From contig NZ_JACVQF010000190.1 of NCBI RefSeq assembly GCF_014534645.1, forward strand, positions 124,001 to 188,000: 64,000 nt of DNA, read 5' to 3'. Each line of letters starts with the position of its first letter. Positions within the stretch are counted from its first letter, which is position 1. The notes below the pieces were generated by a model. The model saw nothing but the letters and a program-made list of their open reading frames with translations, made no database searches and was not told the DNA's origin. The DNA is from Streptomyces griseicoloratus. Lineage in GTDB: Bacteria > Actinomycetota > Actinomycetes > Streptomycetales > Streptomycetaceae. This document shows, piece after piece, positions 9,190 through 17,186 of the stretch. Both the position numbers and the translations under genes were made by a program.

Positions 9190-11057
9190 CCCCGCCCCCC
9201 GCCCGCCGCCGTCGGACCGCGGCGAACGGCACCGCCCCGGCCCACAACCTGCCCCGCCTCGGCACGGTCCGCCGGGCCCAGGCGATCAGCACGTACGGCG
9301 TCGGGTCACTCGTCGCCGTCGACCACGAGTCCTTCGTCGTGTCGGGCCTGGACGAGGCCGACCGCAGCTGGCGCAGGGACGAGTCACCCGTCGTCCACGA
9401 GCGGCGACTGGCCCGGCTGCTGGACGTCGACTTCTTCCGGTCGCCACCGGCGTCCGACGACAACAGCAAGGACGGCCTTCGGGTCCGCCGCTTCCCCTTG
9501 ATGCACTCGTGCCCGGAGTGCAACGACCTGCAGCCCCACCGCGACTTCTCTCCGCCGGCCGGTCGAAGCGTCTGCGGCACGTGCGAGGTGGACCTCGTCC
9601 CCTCCCGTTTCGTCGTCGCCTGCCAGGCGGGGCACCTCGACGAGTTCCCCTACTGGCAGTGGGTGCACCGCTCGCCCGACCGTGATTCCACGAGGTTCGA
9701 GAAGTGCGGCGGCAAGCTGAGGATGCGCACGACCGGGCGCACCTCCTCGCTCCGCTCCATCGTCGTCTCCTGCACCTGCGGTCAGGTGCCCGAGGTCTCG
9801 ATGGAGGGCTCCTTCCGCAGGAACGCGCTGAAGGACCTCCGCCTCACCTGCCGGGGCGCCCGCCCATGGCTCGGCACCTCCGCCACGGACCCGGCGGGGT
9901 GCGGGCTCCCCCTGCGCACCCTGCAACGCGGTTCCTCGTCGGTGTGGCAGCCGGTGTTGAAGTCGGCGCTCTCGATCCCGCCGTGGAGCAGCGGCCGTGC
10001 GGATCCGCTGGCCGAGCACTGGGCAAAGCTGAGGAAGTACGACGACGCCGCGCGTATCGAGGGCTATCTCGACGCCGTTTTCGGCGACGAGGAGTGGCCC
10101 CTCTCCCTCGAAGAGATCATGGCCCTGCTCGACGCCGAACGCGAGGAGGACCCGGGGGACGACAAGGCGCCCGGCTTCGACCACCGCTACCGTGCCCTGC
10201 GCGACAAGGAGTACGAGCGTCTGCGCTCGGGCAACGACGAGAGCGAGCAGTCCCGTGACGAGCAGTTCGTCTGCGAGACACCGCTCGGTGATCCGACCGT
10301 GCTCCAGCCTCTCGGGATCGTCGGACCGATGCTGGTGAAGAAGCTTCGCGAGGTGCGGGCCCTGAAGGCGTTCACCCGCCTCGTCGACGCGGAGTCGACG
10401 ACCGATGCGAAGGAGATGCCGCTGTCCGCGAAGCCCTTGCGCTGGCTGCCGGCCATGGAGGTCCAGGGCGAAGGAGTCTTCCTGCGCTTGGACGAGAGCC
10501 GCCTGGATGCCTGGGAGAAGGCGCCTGCCGTGGCGGCCCGGGTCGAGCGCATCCGCACCGCCCACCAGCGGATGCTGGAGCAGCGGGCCGACGACCCGAG
10601 TCGTGCCGTACCGTCCCCGGCGATCCCGCGCATGGTGCTGCTGCACACGCTGGCCCACGTGCTGATCAACGAGTGGAGCCTTGAGGCGGGTTACCCGGCC
10701 GCCTCCCTGCGCGAACGTCTGTACGCCGCCGACGACATGGCCGGGGTGCTCATCTACACGGCGACGAGCGACTCGGCGGGCAGTCTCGGCGGTCTCGTGG
10801 CGCAGGGCGAACCCGAGCTGCTCGACCGCACGGTGCGTTCGGCCGTCCGTCGCGCCGAGTGGTGCTCCTCCGACCCGCTCTGCATGGAGGCCGAGGCCTC
10901 GGGCACCGTCGGGACGAACCTCGCCGCCTGCCACGCCTGCGTGATGCTGCCGGAGACGAGCTGCGAGCACAACAACATCCTGCTCGACCGCGCCCTGCTC
11001 GTCGGTACGCCGGACGAGCCGCACGTGGGCTACTTCGCGGGCGCTGGAGTCGACTGA
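9186..11057 (+). CDS. drmB: DrmB-like DUF1998 protein
   Basis: Predicted partner of the DrmA-like helicase, 623 residues. The N-terminus shows the DrmB hallmark of a RRAQAISTYGVGSLV stretch. A zinc finger follows (C109-x2-C112 ... C130-x2-C133) before the VVACQAGHLDEFPY stretch. The C-terminal third is DUF1998: LLHTLAHVLINEW near 484, a GGLVAQGEP stretch, then CSSDPLC and ACHACVMLPETSCEHNN (560-600) with clustered cysteines. The ATG overlaps the drmA stop by four bases, and a purine-rich GGAGGG lies just before it. It is the last gene of the operon: 90 bp of non-coding sequence and a convergent gene follow. No methylase or PLD-nuclease gene follows, as would be expected in a classical DISARM locus. 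Confidence 0.9.
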   Translation: MTPPPARRRRTAANGTAPAHNLPRLGTVRRAQAISTYGVGSLVAVDHESFVVSGLDEADRSWRRDESPVVHERRLARLLDVDFFRSPPASDDNSKDGLRVRRFPLMHSCPECNDLQPHRDFSPPAGRSVCGTCEVDLVPSRFVVACQAGHLDEFPYWQWVHRSPDRDSTRFEKCGGKLRMRTTGRTSSLRSIVVSCTCGQVPEVSMEGSFRRNALKDLRLTCRGARPWLGTSATDPAGCGLPLRTLQRGSSSVWQPVLKSALSIPPWSSGRADPLAEHWAKLRKYDDAARIEGYLDAVFGDEEWPLSLEEIMALLDAEREEDPGDDKAPGFDHRYRALRDKEYERLRSGNDESEQSRDEQFVCETPLGDPTVLQPLGIVGPMLVKKLREVRALKAFTRLVDAESTTDAKEMPLSAKPLRWLPAMEVQGEGVFLRLDESRLDAWEKAPAVAARVERIRTAHQRMLEQRADDPSRAVPSPAIPRMVLLHTLAHVLINEWSLEAGYPAASLRERLYAADDMAGVLIYTATSDSAGSLGGLVAQGEPELLDRTVRSAVRRAEWCSSDPLCMEAEASGTVGTNLAACHACVMLPETSCEHNNILLDRALLVGTPDEPHVGYFAGAGVD

Positions 11058-11146
11058 CCTCCGAAGCAGGTCGGCGCCCCTGTACGGAGCCGGTGGATGT
11101 GACCGGCGGAGCACCCACTCCATACCGGTCACCTCCCCTACGACGG

Positions 11147-11797
11147 TCAACGCCTCTCCAGTTCGGCTTCGTAGCGCGACTGGGCGCGGTCCAGTGCCTC
11201 GTCCACGTCGCAGCCGTGCGCGCGGAGCCAGTGCAGGAAGTCCGTGATGACCGTGATCACCGACTCCTGCGACATGGCCCGCGCCACCTTTCCCTCACCT
11301 GTCCCGCAGAGTGTCCGCGTATCCGTGCACGACTCCAGCAGAGCCTGGGCGCGCCGCACGCCGGGGCCTTCGACGTGGCCGCTCGGCGACGCGAGGCCCG
11401 TCGCCAGCTCGCACCACGTGACCTTGCGGTCAGGGCCGAGTTCGACGCCCCACCGTTCGGCGAGCGCGTCGACCAGGGCCATGCCCCGGCCGCCCTCCGC
11501 GTCGACGTTCACGTGGAGCAAGGTCGGCAGGGCGCGGGTGTCCGGGTCACGGACCTCGATACGCAGACGTACGCCGTTCATCGAGACCGCCAGTGTGGCC
11601 GGGGTTCCCGTGCCCACATGCGTGATGACGTTGGACGCGAGCTCGCTGACGCACAGCTGGGCCTGGTCGACGACCTCGTGCAACCCCCAGATGCCCAGAT
11701 GCAGCCTCATGGCCCGCCGCAGGCCCGCGACCTCCTTCGGCTCGGCCGTGAAGGCCAGAGTCCACGGCTCACGCCTCACGCATGCTTCCTGGCCCAC
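11147..11797 (-). CDS. ATP-binding anti-sigma-factor-like regulator
   Basis: Protein of 216 residues with a HATPase_c_2 (RsbW/SpoIIAB-type) kinase-like fold in the first 130. The N-box is QLCVSELASNVITH (about 48-61), followed by IEVRDPDTRALP and EGGRGMALVDALAERWGV (G-box). Streptomyces carry many such single-domain ATPases, usually next to XRE-DUF5753 and DUF397 genes, as here. The roughly 75-residue tail is less common and reads as a separate helical domain with unknown role. The GTG start at 11797 is preceded by GAGAGGGG at good spacing. It is convergent with the DrmB-like gene and divergent from the XRE regulator. Confidence 0.85.
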   Translation of the reverse strand: MGQEACVRREPWTLAFTAEPKEVAGLRRAMRLHLGIWGLHEVVDQAQLCVSELASNVITHVGTGTPATLAVSMNGVRLRIEVRDPDTRALPTLLHVNVDAEGGRGMALVDALAERWGVELGPDRKVTWCELATGLASPSGHVEGPGVRRAQALLESCTDTRTLCGTGEGKVARAMSQESVITVITDFLHWLRAHGCDVDEALDRAQSRYEAELERR

Positions 11798-11992
11798 GAA
11801 AACCCCTCTCGTCCCGAGGACGCCTCACAGATCACTGGCAGTCATGAGACATCACGTTGAGTTGCGCTTCATCAGAGTGGCGGGCGACGATCCCTTTGTG
11901 CAATGTGCACGACGGGAATCCCACTTCCGAGTGATTGGCAAGCACACCTCTTGGCGCGAGACTGAACGCCCGCTATTCGAAACGGGGTTGAT

Positions 11993-12841
11993 ATGGCCGG
12001 ATCACCCACAGCCCGCCGGCGTCGCCTGTCGATCGAGCTGAAGAAGCTCCGCGAGCAGAGCGCGCTCACCTGTGCCCAGGTCGGCGAGGCGCTGGACTGG
12101 AGTGGGTCCAAGGTCAACCGCATGGAGACCGGCAGTGGTCGAGTCCAGCCGTCCGACGTCGACGCGCTTTGCCGCTTCTACGACACCTCGGACGAGCTGC
12201 GCGAGTTCCTGAAGGCACTCGCCCGGCAGGCCAAGACACGCAGTTGGTGGCAGGTACACAGCTCAGGGGTGCCCGAGTGGTTCTCCATCTACATCGGCCT
12301 CGAACAGGACGCCTCCACGCTCCGCCAGTACCAGTGCGAGGTACTCCCCGGCCTCCTGCAGACCGAGCCGTACGCCCGTGAACTCCACACCTGTGGCTCG
12401 TACCTGCCCCCGGAGGACATCGAGCGTGCCGTGCGGGTGCGCCTGGAGCGCCAGTCGATGCTCAGCGCGCCCGACGGTCCCGACTGCTGGTTCATCGTGA
12501 GCGAGGGAGCCGTGCGCAGAGTCATCGGCGACCACGAGTTGATGCGAGTTCAGCTGGAACACGTGTTGGACGCCGTGGAACGGTCGAGTGCGACTCTGCA
12601 AGTGCTCCCTTTCGACGCGGGCACCTGTCCGACGACAGGATCGTTCACGATCTTGGGCTTCCCCGACCCCGAGGACCCCGACCTCGTGTACCGGGACGGC
12701 ATCACTGATGCCATGTACCTGGAGGGTGAGCCTCATGTCCGCGAGTACAACCGAGCGTTCGACGAGCTGAGGGCCGCAGCCCTGAGCCCGCGCCGCTCGA
12801 TCCAGCTGATCAAGAACGCAGTGAAGGAATGCACACGGTGA
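11993..12841 (+). CDS. XRE-family regulator with DUF5753 (WhiJ-like)
   Basis: Predicted DNA-binding regulator, 282 residues. An N-terminal helix-turn-helix of XRE type (about residues 13-65, SALTCAQVGEALDWSGSKVNRME) is followed by a DUF5753 domain (about 85-275, beginning SSGVPEWFSIYIGLEQDA). This architecture is that of WhiJ, a Streptomyces developmental regulator, and its many paralogues. These normally act with the adjacent DUF397 gene, which starts within this gene's stop codon. The exact target cannot be read from sequence; the 195-bp gap to the divergent ATPase gene is the likely operator region. Confidence 0.92.
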   Translation: MAGSPTARRRRLSIELKKLREQSALTCAQVGEALDWSGSKVNRMETGSGRVQPSDVDALCRFYDTSDELREFLKALARQAKTRSWWQVHSSGVPEWFSIYIGLEQDASTLRQYQCEVLPGLLQTEPYARELHTCGSYLPPEDIERAVRVRLERQSMLSAPDGPDCWFIVSEGAVRRVIGDHELMRVQLEHVLDAVERSSATLQVLPFDAGTCPTTGSFTILGFPDPEDPDLVYRDGITDAMYLEGEPHVREYNRAFDELRAAALSPRRSIQLIKNAVKECTR

Positions 12842-13056
12842 ACAGCACCCCGAGCGGCACCGAGCCGTCACACGCGTGGTTCAGGTCGTCCTACAGCAAC
12901 GGCGCGGGAGGCGAATGCGTCGAGTGCGCGGCCGCGGGTGACCGGATCCTCCTGCGTGACTCGAAGACCGGCGACCAACGGATCACGTCCGTCGGTACCC
13001 CGGCATGGCGTGTCTTCGCTCACGCGGTGCGGCGGGGCTGGCCGGAGACGCGCTGA
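12838..13056 (+). CDS. DUF397 protein
   Basis: Small protein of 72 residues with the DUF397 pattern AWFRSSYSNGAGGECVECA, then ILLRDSK, then PAWRVFAHAVR. DUF397 proteins pair with XRE-DUF5753 regulators in actinomycetes and are thought to modulate them. I chose the GTG at 12838: it has an AAGGA ribosome binding site nine bases upstream and forms a GTGA overlap with the regulator's stop. The in-frame ATG at 12829 would have the ribosome site directly abutting it. Confidence 0.9.
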   Translation: MNSTPSGTEPSHAWFRSSYSNGAGGECVECAAAGDRILLRDSKTGDQRITSVGTPAWRVFAHAVRRGWPETR

Positions 13057-13142
13057 GCGCCCACGGCACGGTGACGCACAGCCCTGCGCTCGGCAGAGAC
13101 CTGTAGGACACTCCACGTAGCACAGAGGAGACCGAGGAGCCG

Positions 13143-13445
13143 ATGATCGTGAGCACTCCCCATGCGGAGACCGGCGTTCCCACATCGTTGCCACTGAGGA
13201 CGATCGGCGACATAAGAGCCGCTCTGCGCGCCGGTCACGGGTTCCCGGGTGATCAGGAAGCTTTCGAGGCCGATCTGCAACGCGCGCTGGAGGCATCGAC
13301 AGAGACCGACCTCAAGGCCGTGGCCTCGGTGATCGTCGATTACCGAGGGAGAATCCGTCTGTACCAGGACCCCGACTTCGACATCGCCGTCCAGGAAGGC
13401 ATCGACCTCGCGGCGCGACTGAAGCGGGAGGCCGGAGGCGAATGA
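13143..13445 (+). CDS. Small DUF6247-like protein, possible antitoxin
   Basis: Hypothetical protein of 100 residues. The core reads RTIGDIRAALRAGHGFPGDQ, then an acidic helix (EAFEADLQRALEA), then LKAVASVIVDYRGR. This resembles the short DUF6247 proteins common in Streptomyces, which often precede a small toxin-like gene. A GGAGACCGAGGAG purine stretch precedes the ATG. The next gene starts inside its stop (ATGA). Family assignment is from memory and tentative; antitoxin function is inferred only from size, acidity and arrangement. Confidence 0.7.
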   Translation: MIVSTPHAETGVPTSLPLRTIGDIRAALRAGHGFPGDQEAFEADLQRALEASTETDLKAVASVIVDYRGRIRLYQDPDFDIAVQEGIDLAARLKREAGGE

Positions 13446-13720
13446 GCGGCGTCATCGCAGCCGTGACCGTGCGTGCGGCCGAACGGGCGAAGAAGCTCGG
13501 CGCGGAACAGGCCCTGGAGGCGTTACGACAGGAGCTGGAGCTGGTCCCCCGACTCGGAGTGCTGCTCGGCCCGCGCCGCCAGGACGGCGTAGAGGTACGC
13601 AAGATCGAGCCCACGGCCGGCCTACCGGGGTTGGCAGTGGCCTACATCTACACACCGGCACCTCCGCCGCCGACGGTCGCGATCACTTCGGTGACCCCGG
13701 ACGACGGCGTACCGGAGTAA
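13442..13720 (+). CDS. Small hypothetical protein, possible RelE-like toxin partner
   Basis: Protein of 92 residues, coupled to the preceding gene by ATGA. A basic, helical first half (VRAAERAKKLGAEQALEALRQELELVPRLG) leads to a beta-rich half with GLPGLAVAYIYTP. That order of helices then strands with a basic character is what short RelE/ParE-type toxins show, but no catalytic residue can be assigned. The proline-rich end (TPAPPPPT) is unusual. I do not recognise it with confidence. Confidence 0.65.
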   Translation: MSGVIAAVTVRAAERAKKLGAEQALEALRQELELVPRLGVLLGPRRQDGVEVRKIEPTAGLPGLAVAYIYTPAPPPPTVAITSVTPDDGVPE

Positions 13721-13748
13721 CCCCCGGCAGCCGATCCCCGACAGGTCA

Positions 13749-14065
13749 CTACTGGTCGCCGTCCCGGCCGTCGTCGCCGCCCCCGATGACCGTCAGGTCG
13801 ATCCCCGCCCCCGCGTATGGGTCGGGCGTGCCGCCTTGCGGCTCTGGAGGGCGCACATCTTGCGGAACAGCTTGTACGTGTTCACGCTGAGGTCGGCGTC
13901 GGCGAGCGCGTTGTGTGCCGCGTATCCCATCGTGGTGAAGCCTCCTCCCTTGAACCACAGGTTCTCACGGAGACCGCGGCGGGCGGCGAGTCCCACGAGA
14001 TCGCGGCCGAGGCGCTGGCCGGCTGGGCGGAGAAGCTGCCGTTCCCCGTGGAGCCCAAGCTCTGA
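13749..14065. pseudogene. Decayed sequence with exonuclease-like and other gene fragments
   Basis: This stretch lies between two real genes and has no full-length gene. On the minus strand, 13793-13996 reads ARRGLRENLWFKGGGFTTMG followed by AAHNALADADLSVNTYKLF. This is reminiscent of the histidine/aspartate end of DEDDh exonucleases but has no N-terminal motifs. On the plus strand an open frame ending at 14065 finishes HEIAAEALAGWAEKLPFPVE, which looks like a genuine protein C-terminus without its body. Both are best explained as remnants left by deletions or insertions. The exonuclease link is weak. Confidence 0.35.
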
Positions 14066-14078
14066 GCGGCCTGCCGGG

Positions 14079-14660
14079 TCAGGACACCACCCTCAAATGG
14101 GTCGGCCAGCCGATGCGGTCGAGGAGGCGGAACATCTTCTTGATGTCCGTCGGGTTCAGTTTCACGCAACCGTTGGACTCGTAGTCACCGGGGTCGTTCC
14201 AATGACGGGCCTCGGGCTTGCCCGCGCTGCCGTCGCGGTTCATCTCGGAGTGGATGAACATCTCCGTGCGGGTCACGGTGCCCTTGGAGCACTTCATGTC
14301 CTGCAGGTAGACGGCGTACCCCTTGATGACCTTGCCGTTGTAGGTGCGGGTCTTGAGCTTGATCTTCCAGTTGCCGTTCGGCATCCAGCCCCTGGCGCGG
14401 GCGCAGTCGTCCTCGACGCCGAGGCCCGATCCGGCCCGGTAAGTGGCCCAGAGCTTCTTGCCCCGGTAAACGGAGAGCTTCGAGTTCGTCGGGTCACCCG
14501 GGTTCTTGTCGAACACCAGGGTTGTCGCGGGCGCCGCTGCTCCGGCCACGGCTTCGGCCGGACCGTGGGCGGCGACGGTCGGTGCCAGGGTGAGGATGGT
14601 CGCCGCGGCACCCGCCGCCACGGTGCCGCGCAGACGGCTTCCGCTTCCGTTGGTGCTCAT
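14079..14660 (-). CDS. Secreted L,D-transpeptidase (YkuD family)
   Basis: Predicted exported enzyme of 193 residues. A basic N-terminus and a hydrophobic segment ending in AHGPAEA serve as signal peptide (about 1-38). The mature part carries the YkuD active-site pattern MFIHSEMNR ... DYESNGCVKLNPTD, with the catalytic Cys in SNGC and the conserved His upstream. Such enzymes make or remodel 3-3 cross-links in peptidoglycan, or act on similar peptides outside the cell. The usual motif is SHGC, so Asn in place of His is a small deviation. The ATG at 14660 has GAGG eight bases before it. Confidence 0.85.
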   Translation of the reverse strand: MSTNGSGSRLRGTVAAGAAATILTLAPTVAAHGPAEAVAGAAAPATTLVFDKNPGDPTNSKLSVYRGKKLWATYRAGSGLGVEDDCARARGWMPNGNWKIKLKTRTYNGKVIKGYAVYLQDMKCSKGTVTRTEMFIHSEMNRDGSAGKPEARHWNDPGDYESNGCVKLNPTDIKKMFRLLDRIGWPTHLRVVS

Positions 14661-14810
14661 CGTTGGTGCCTCGTTTCCGCGCGACCGAGTGCCCTTTCGG
14701 CCGCGCACGTGTGGACGGATCGGATCCCGTCGGCGTGTGGTGCCGCCTCGGGAAGGCAAGCGCATGGGCGTTCCGGGAGCGGCCCCCCTCTGCCCGCTCC
14801 CGGAACCGGG

Positions 14811-15161
14811 TCAGGCGATGGCCAGGCGTACCTGGGCCGTCTTGGTCCCGGCGAAGGTGAAGGAGAACTGCTCCCGGACCCCGGAGCTGCAGGCGGACTT
14901 CGTGCGGTAGGCGCCGTTGCCGGCGTTGATGCGGACGACGGCGCACTTGCCGTCCATGCGGGTGTCCTGGAGCCAGCCGGCGACCGTCACATTGCCGCCC
15001 GAGCAGCGCAGGCTCCAGCTGGCCTGCGCGCCGTCGATGACCGGGGACGCGGAGGACGGGCAGGTGGCCGCGCTCGCCGGGCCGGCGGCGCCGACGGCCA
15101 GCCCGCCGGCGAGGATGACGGCCGAGACGGCGGACGTGAGGGTCTTGCGGACAGCAGACAT
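14811..15161 (-). CDS. Small secreted protein of unknown function
   Basis: Protein of 116 residues with a clear Sec signal peptide (MSAVRKTLTSAVSAVILAGG, cleavage near PASAA at about 32). The roughly 84-residue mature part is rich in Ser, Gly and beta-type sequence and has four Cys that could form two disulfides. No family is recognised. It lies directly upstream of, and in the same orientation as, the L,D-transpeptidase. A short leader of good purine content precedes the ATG. Confidence 0.75.
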   Translation of the reverse strand: MSAVRKTLTSAVSAVILAGGLAVGAAGPASAATCPSSASPVIDGAQASWSLRCSGGNVTVAGWLQDTRMDGKCAVVRINAGNGAYRTKSACSSGVREQFSFTFAGTKTAQVRLAIA

Positions 15162-15430
15162 GGATTACCCCTTCGGGCGCAGTGCTGACAGGAAGCGGAC
15201 CGGAGGAAGGTCCCTGGAGGGGGCGCACGCCGACGAGGGCGGGCCGTCCGGGAGTTCCGGTCGCGGAATCAGCATGGCCGGGTGAAGCGGGTGGGAGAAC
15301 CCGATCCGGACCACTTGCCCAGGCGCATCCATGCACCTCTCATGACTGTGCTCTGACCTGTGGTTATGTCCTCATGTAGGAAGGCCGCGCGTCATGCGGC
15401 ACCGAGGACCGCACCACACGTACCCCGCTG

Positions 15431-16516
15431 TCACGCGGACGTGGAGGGAAGAACCGGGCTCATGGACCTCTGGTACGCCGGTGCGGCGACGGGCGGGAGC
15501 TGATGGACCAGCAGGGCCATCCAGGTCTCCGTGTCCGCCCGGCCGGTCGCGGGCAGATGGTGGGTGCGCTGGAAGAACCTCAGGTCCTCCGCGGTCACCG
15601 CGGTGAACTTCCCCGACACCACCGTGCCGCCCTGACCCACGTTGTCCAGAAGCTGCTGCACGGCGAGCACCTCGAAGCCCTCGGAACCGGGCCCGACCGG
15701 CCTCACCAGCTCCGGCCACGTGTCCCTGCCCACCTTGCCGTCGGGCGCCAGGTGACGCTTGCGCTGGAAGTCCATGACGGCGTCGTGGGTGTCCTCGCCG
15801 AAGAAGCCGTCCGCCCTGACCTTGTAGCCCCACGCGTTCAGCAGGTTCTGCAGGGCACGTCCCCGCGTGTACTGATCCTCCTTCTTCATCCGCAGCAGTG
15901 GCCACTCGTAGGGCGCCTTCCCCGCGCGGACCGCACCTGCCGCACCGGCCGTCGTGGCTCTGCCGTCCGGGGCCAACCGCTCGTGCACCACCATGCCGGC
16001 GGCGAAGGAGAGGACCACCGCCGTCACCACCAGCCCCGGCAGGGCCCGCCGGAAGCGGGACCGACCGCCCGATGCGTCGCGCCCGTCCGTTCCCGGCACG
16101 GCCTCCGTTCCGGCAGCGGCGTCGGCGTCGGCGTCGGCGCCGGAAGGCGCATCGGTCCGGTTCTCGGCATCGGGTCGGGCGGCGGACTCCGGCCCGCTTC
16201 CGGCGATGCGCTGGCGGCCGTTCTCCTCCTGTGCCGCCCGGCACAGCGCCCGTGCCCGTTCGAGCTCGGCCTCCGGCGCACGTAACTGGGCGTGCAGGGC
16301 CTCCACCACTCTCGGTGGAGCGGTCGACGCGTGCTTCGGATTCAGATAGCGCGAGAGCGTCGTCTGGTCGACGCCGAGCCTCGCGGCCAGTGCCTGCTGG
16401 GTCGGCCGCGTGCCGCCGGCCACGCTGCCGGCCTCCTCCCACCAGCGTCGAAGCAGCCACGCCAACTGCACTCCTGGCCGTTGGTCCCGGTCCTGGCCTC
16501 CTCGCTCATGCGCCAT
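15431..16516 (-). CDS. Membrane protein with N-terminal HTH and two peptidoglycan-binding domains
   Basis: Protein of 361 residues. Residues about 10-65 form a helix-turn-helix of the type seen in Streptomyces XRE-like proteins (TRPTQQALAARLGVDQTTLSRYL). A charged, alanine-rich linker and a single transmembrane helix (LPGLVVTAVVLSFAAGMVV, about 160-180) follow. Outside there are two PG_binding_1 repeats: LQNLLNAWGYKVRADGFFGE with AVMDFQRK, and VLAVQQLLDNVGQGGTVV with DLRFFQRTHHL. The topology puts a DNA-binding domain in the cytoplasm and wall-binding domains outside, fitting a one-component cell-wall sensor. Its target is unknown. It is transcribed towards the secreted protein and transpeptidase genes. 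Confidence 0.85.
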   Translation of the reverse strand: MAHERGGQDRDQRPGVQLAWLLRRWWEEAGSVAGGTRPTQQALAARLGVDQTTLSRYLNPKHASTAPPRVVEALHAQLRAPEAELERARALCRAAQEENGRQRIAGSGPESAARPDAENRTDAPSGADADADAAAGTEAVPGTDGRDASGGRSRFRRALPGLVVTAVVLSFAAGMVVHERLAPDGRATTAGAAGAVRAGKAPYEWPLLRMKKEDQYTRGRALQNLLNAWGYKVRADGFFGEDTHDAVMDFQRKRHLAPDGKVGRDTWPELVRPVGPGSEGFEVLAVQQLLDNVGQGGTVVSGKFTAVTAEDLRFFQRTHHLPATGRADTETWMALLVHQLPPVAAPAYQRSMSPVLPSTSA

Positions 16517-17186
16517 GTACGTGTCTCTCCCGGATCGTCAGGCGGAACAGTCAGGCATCCGCATCGTCTGCATGACGGGCATAGCAGCACGTCGGGCGCC
16601 TGCATGGCGTCAGGCACGGATGCATCGGCCCAGCGGCGCAGATCGTAGCGACGCGCGGCAGGGCATCCGGCGCGTCTGCTTCCGGGGCGTCCGTGGCGTC
16701 GTGCGGCCTCCAGACGTTCGTCGGCCGCGCGGCCAAGCCGCCCCCGCTTCGTCGTAAGGCCGCACCGAAACCCGGTGCCCAGGGCACGCGTTCACCCGAA
16801 CGAGTGCCCTGCGCAGCGCGGTCGCGGGAGCCGATCACTCACCCGCAGGAAGGACTCCGGCATGTCAGGAGGGCATGTCAGGAGGGCATGACTTTCGCGG
16901 CGCGCCTGAAGCAGGAGACGCGAGACCGGTAGGCGGCGTCCACGGCTCGCCCCTTGGGCAATCGACCGGCCGCCGACCCGTTGGCGCGGCCGGTGCGATC
17001 CAGTAGGGTCACCGGTGTGAACACCGGATCGGCTCTACGCCACGCACAGATCGGTCAGCCGGTGGAGGGCTGATCGCTCGGTGGGTGCGGACGTCGCACC
17101 CCCTCGGTTCGGCACGCGGACCTCCCCGTGCTCGCGCACCGCGAGTCCCTTCTCCGTGTCGAACAAACAGCGAGGTCAGCAGCCGG
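16517..17186. other. Gene-poor 670-bp gap with short direct repeat and remnant mini-ORF
   Basis: No convincing full gene is seen. It contains the start region of the minus-strand HTH gene and a 13-bp unit repeated directly at 16861-16886 (CATGTCAGGAGGG twice, then CATG). A 14-codon open frame follows at 16888-16932 (MTFAARLKQETRDR) with a strong ribosome site supplied by the repeat. It may be a translated mini-gene or the cut-off start of a lost gene. A weak inverted repeat (TCAGCC/GGCTGA) lies near 17058-17076. Confidence 0.4.

Noticed and set aside
1-11057. BREX or Pgl phage-defence system
   Set aside because: No PglZ, BrxL, BrxC or kinase-type gene is present; the DrmA/DrmB signatures point to DISARM-like systems.
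12829-12831. ATG start for the DUF397 gene
   Set aside because: The AAGGA ribosome site directly abuts it; the GTG nine bases downstream has proper spacing and overlaps the upstream stop.
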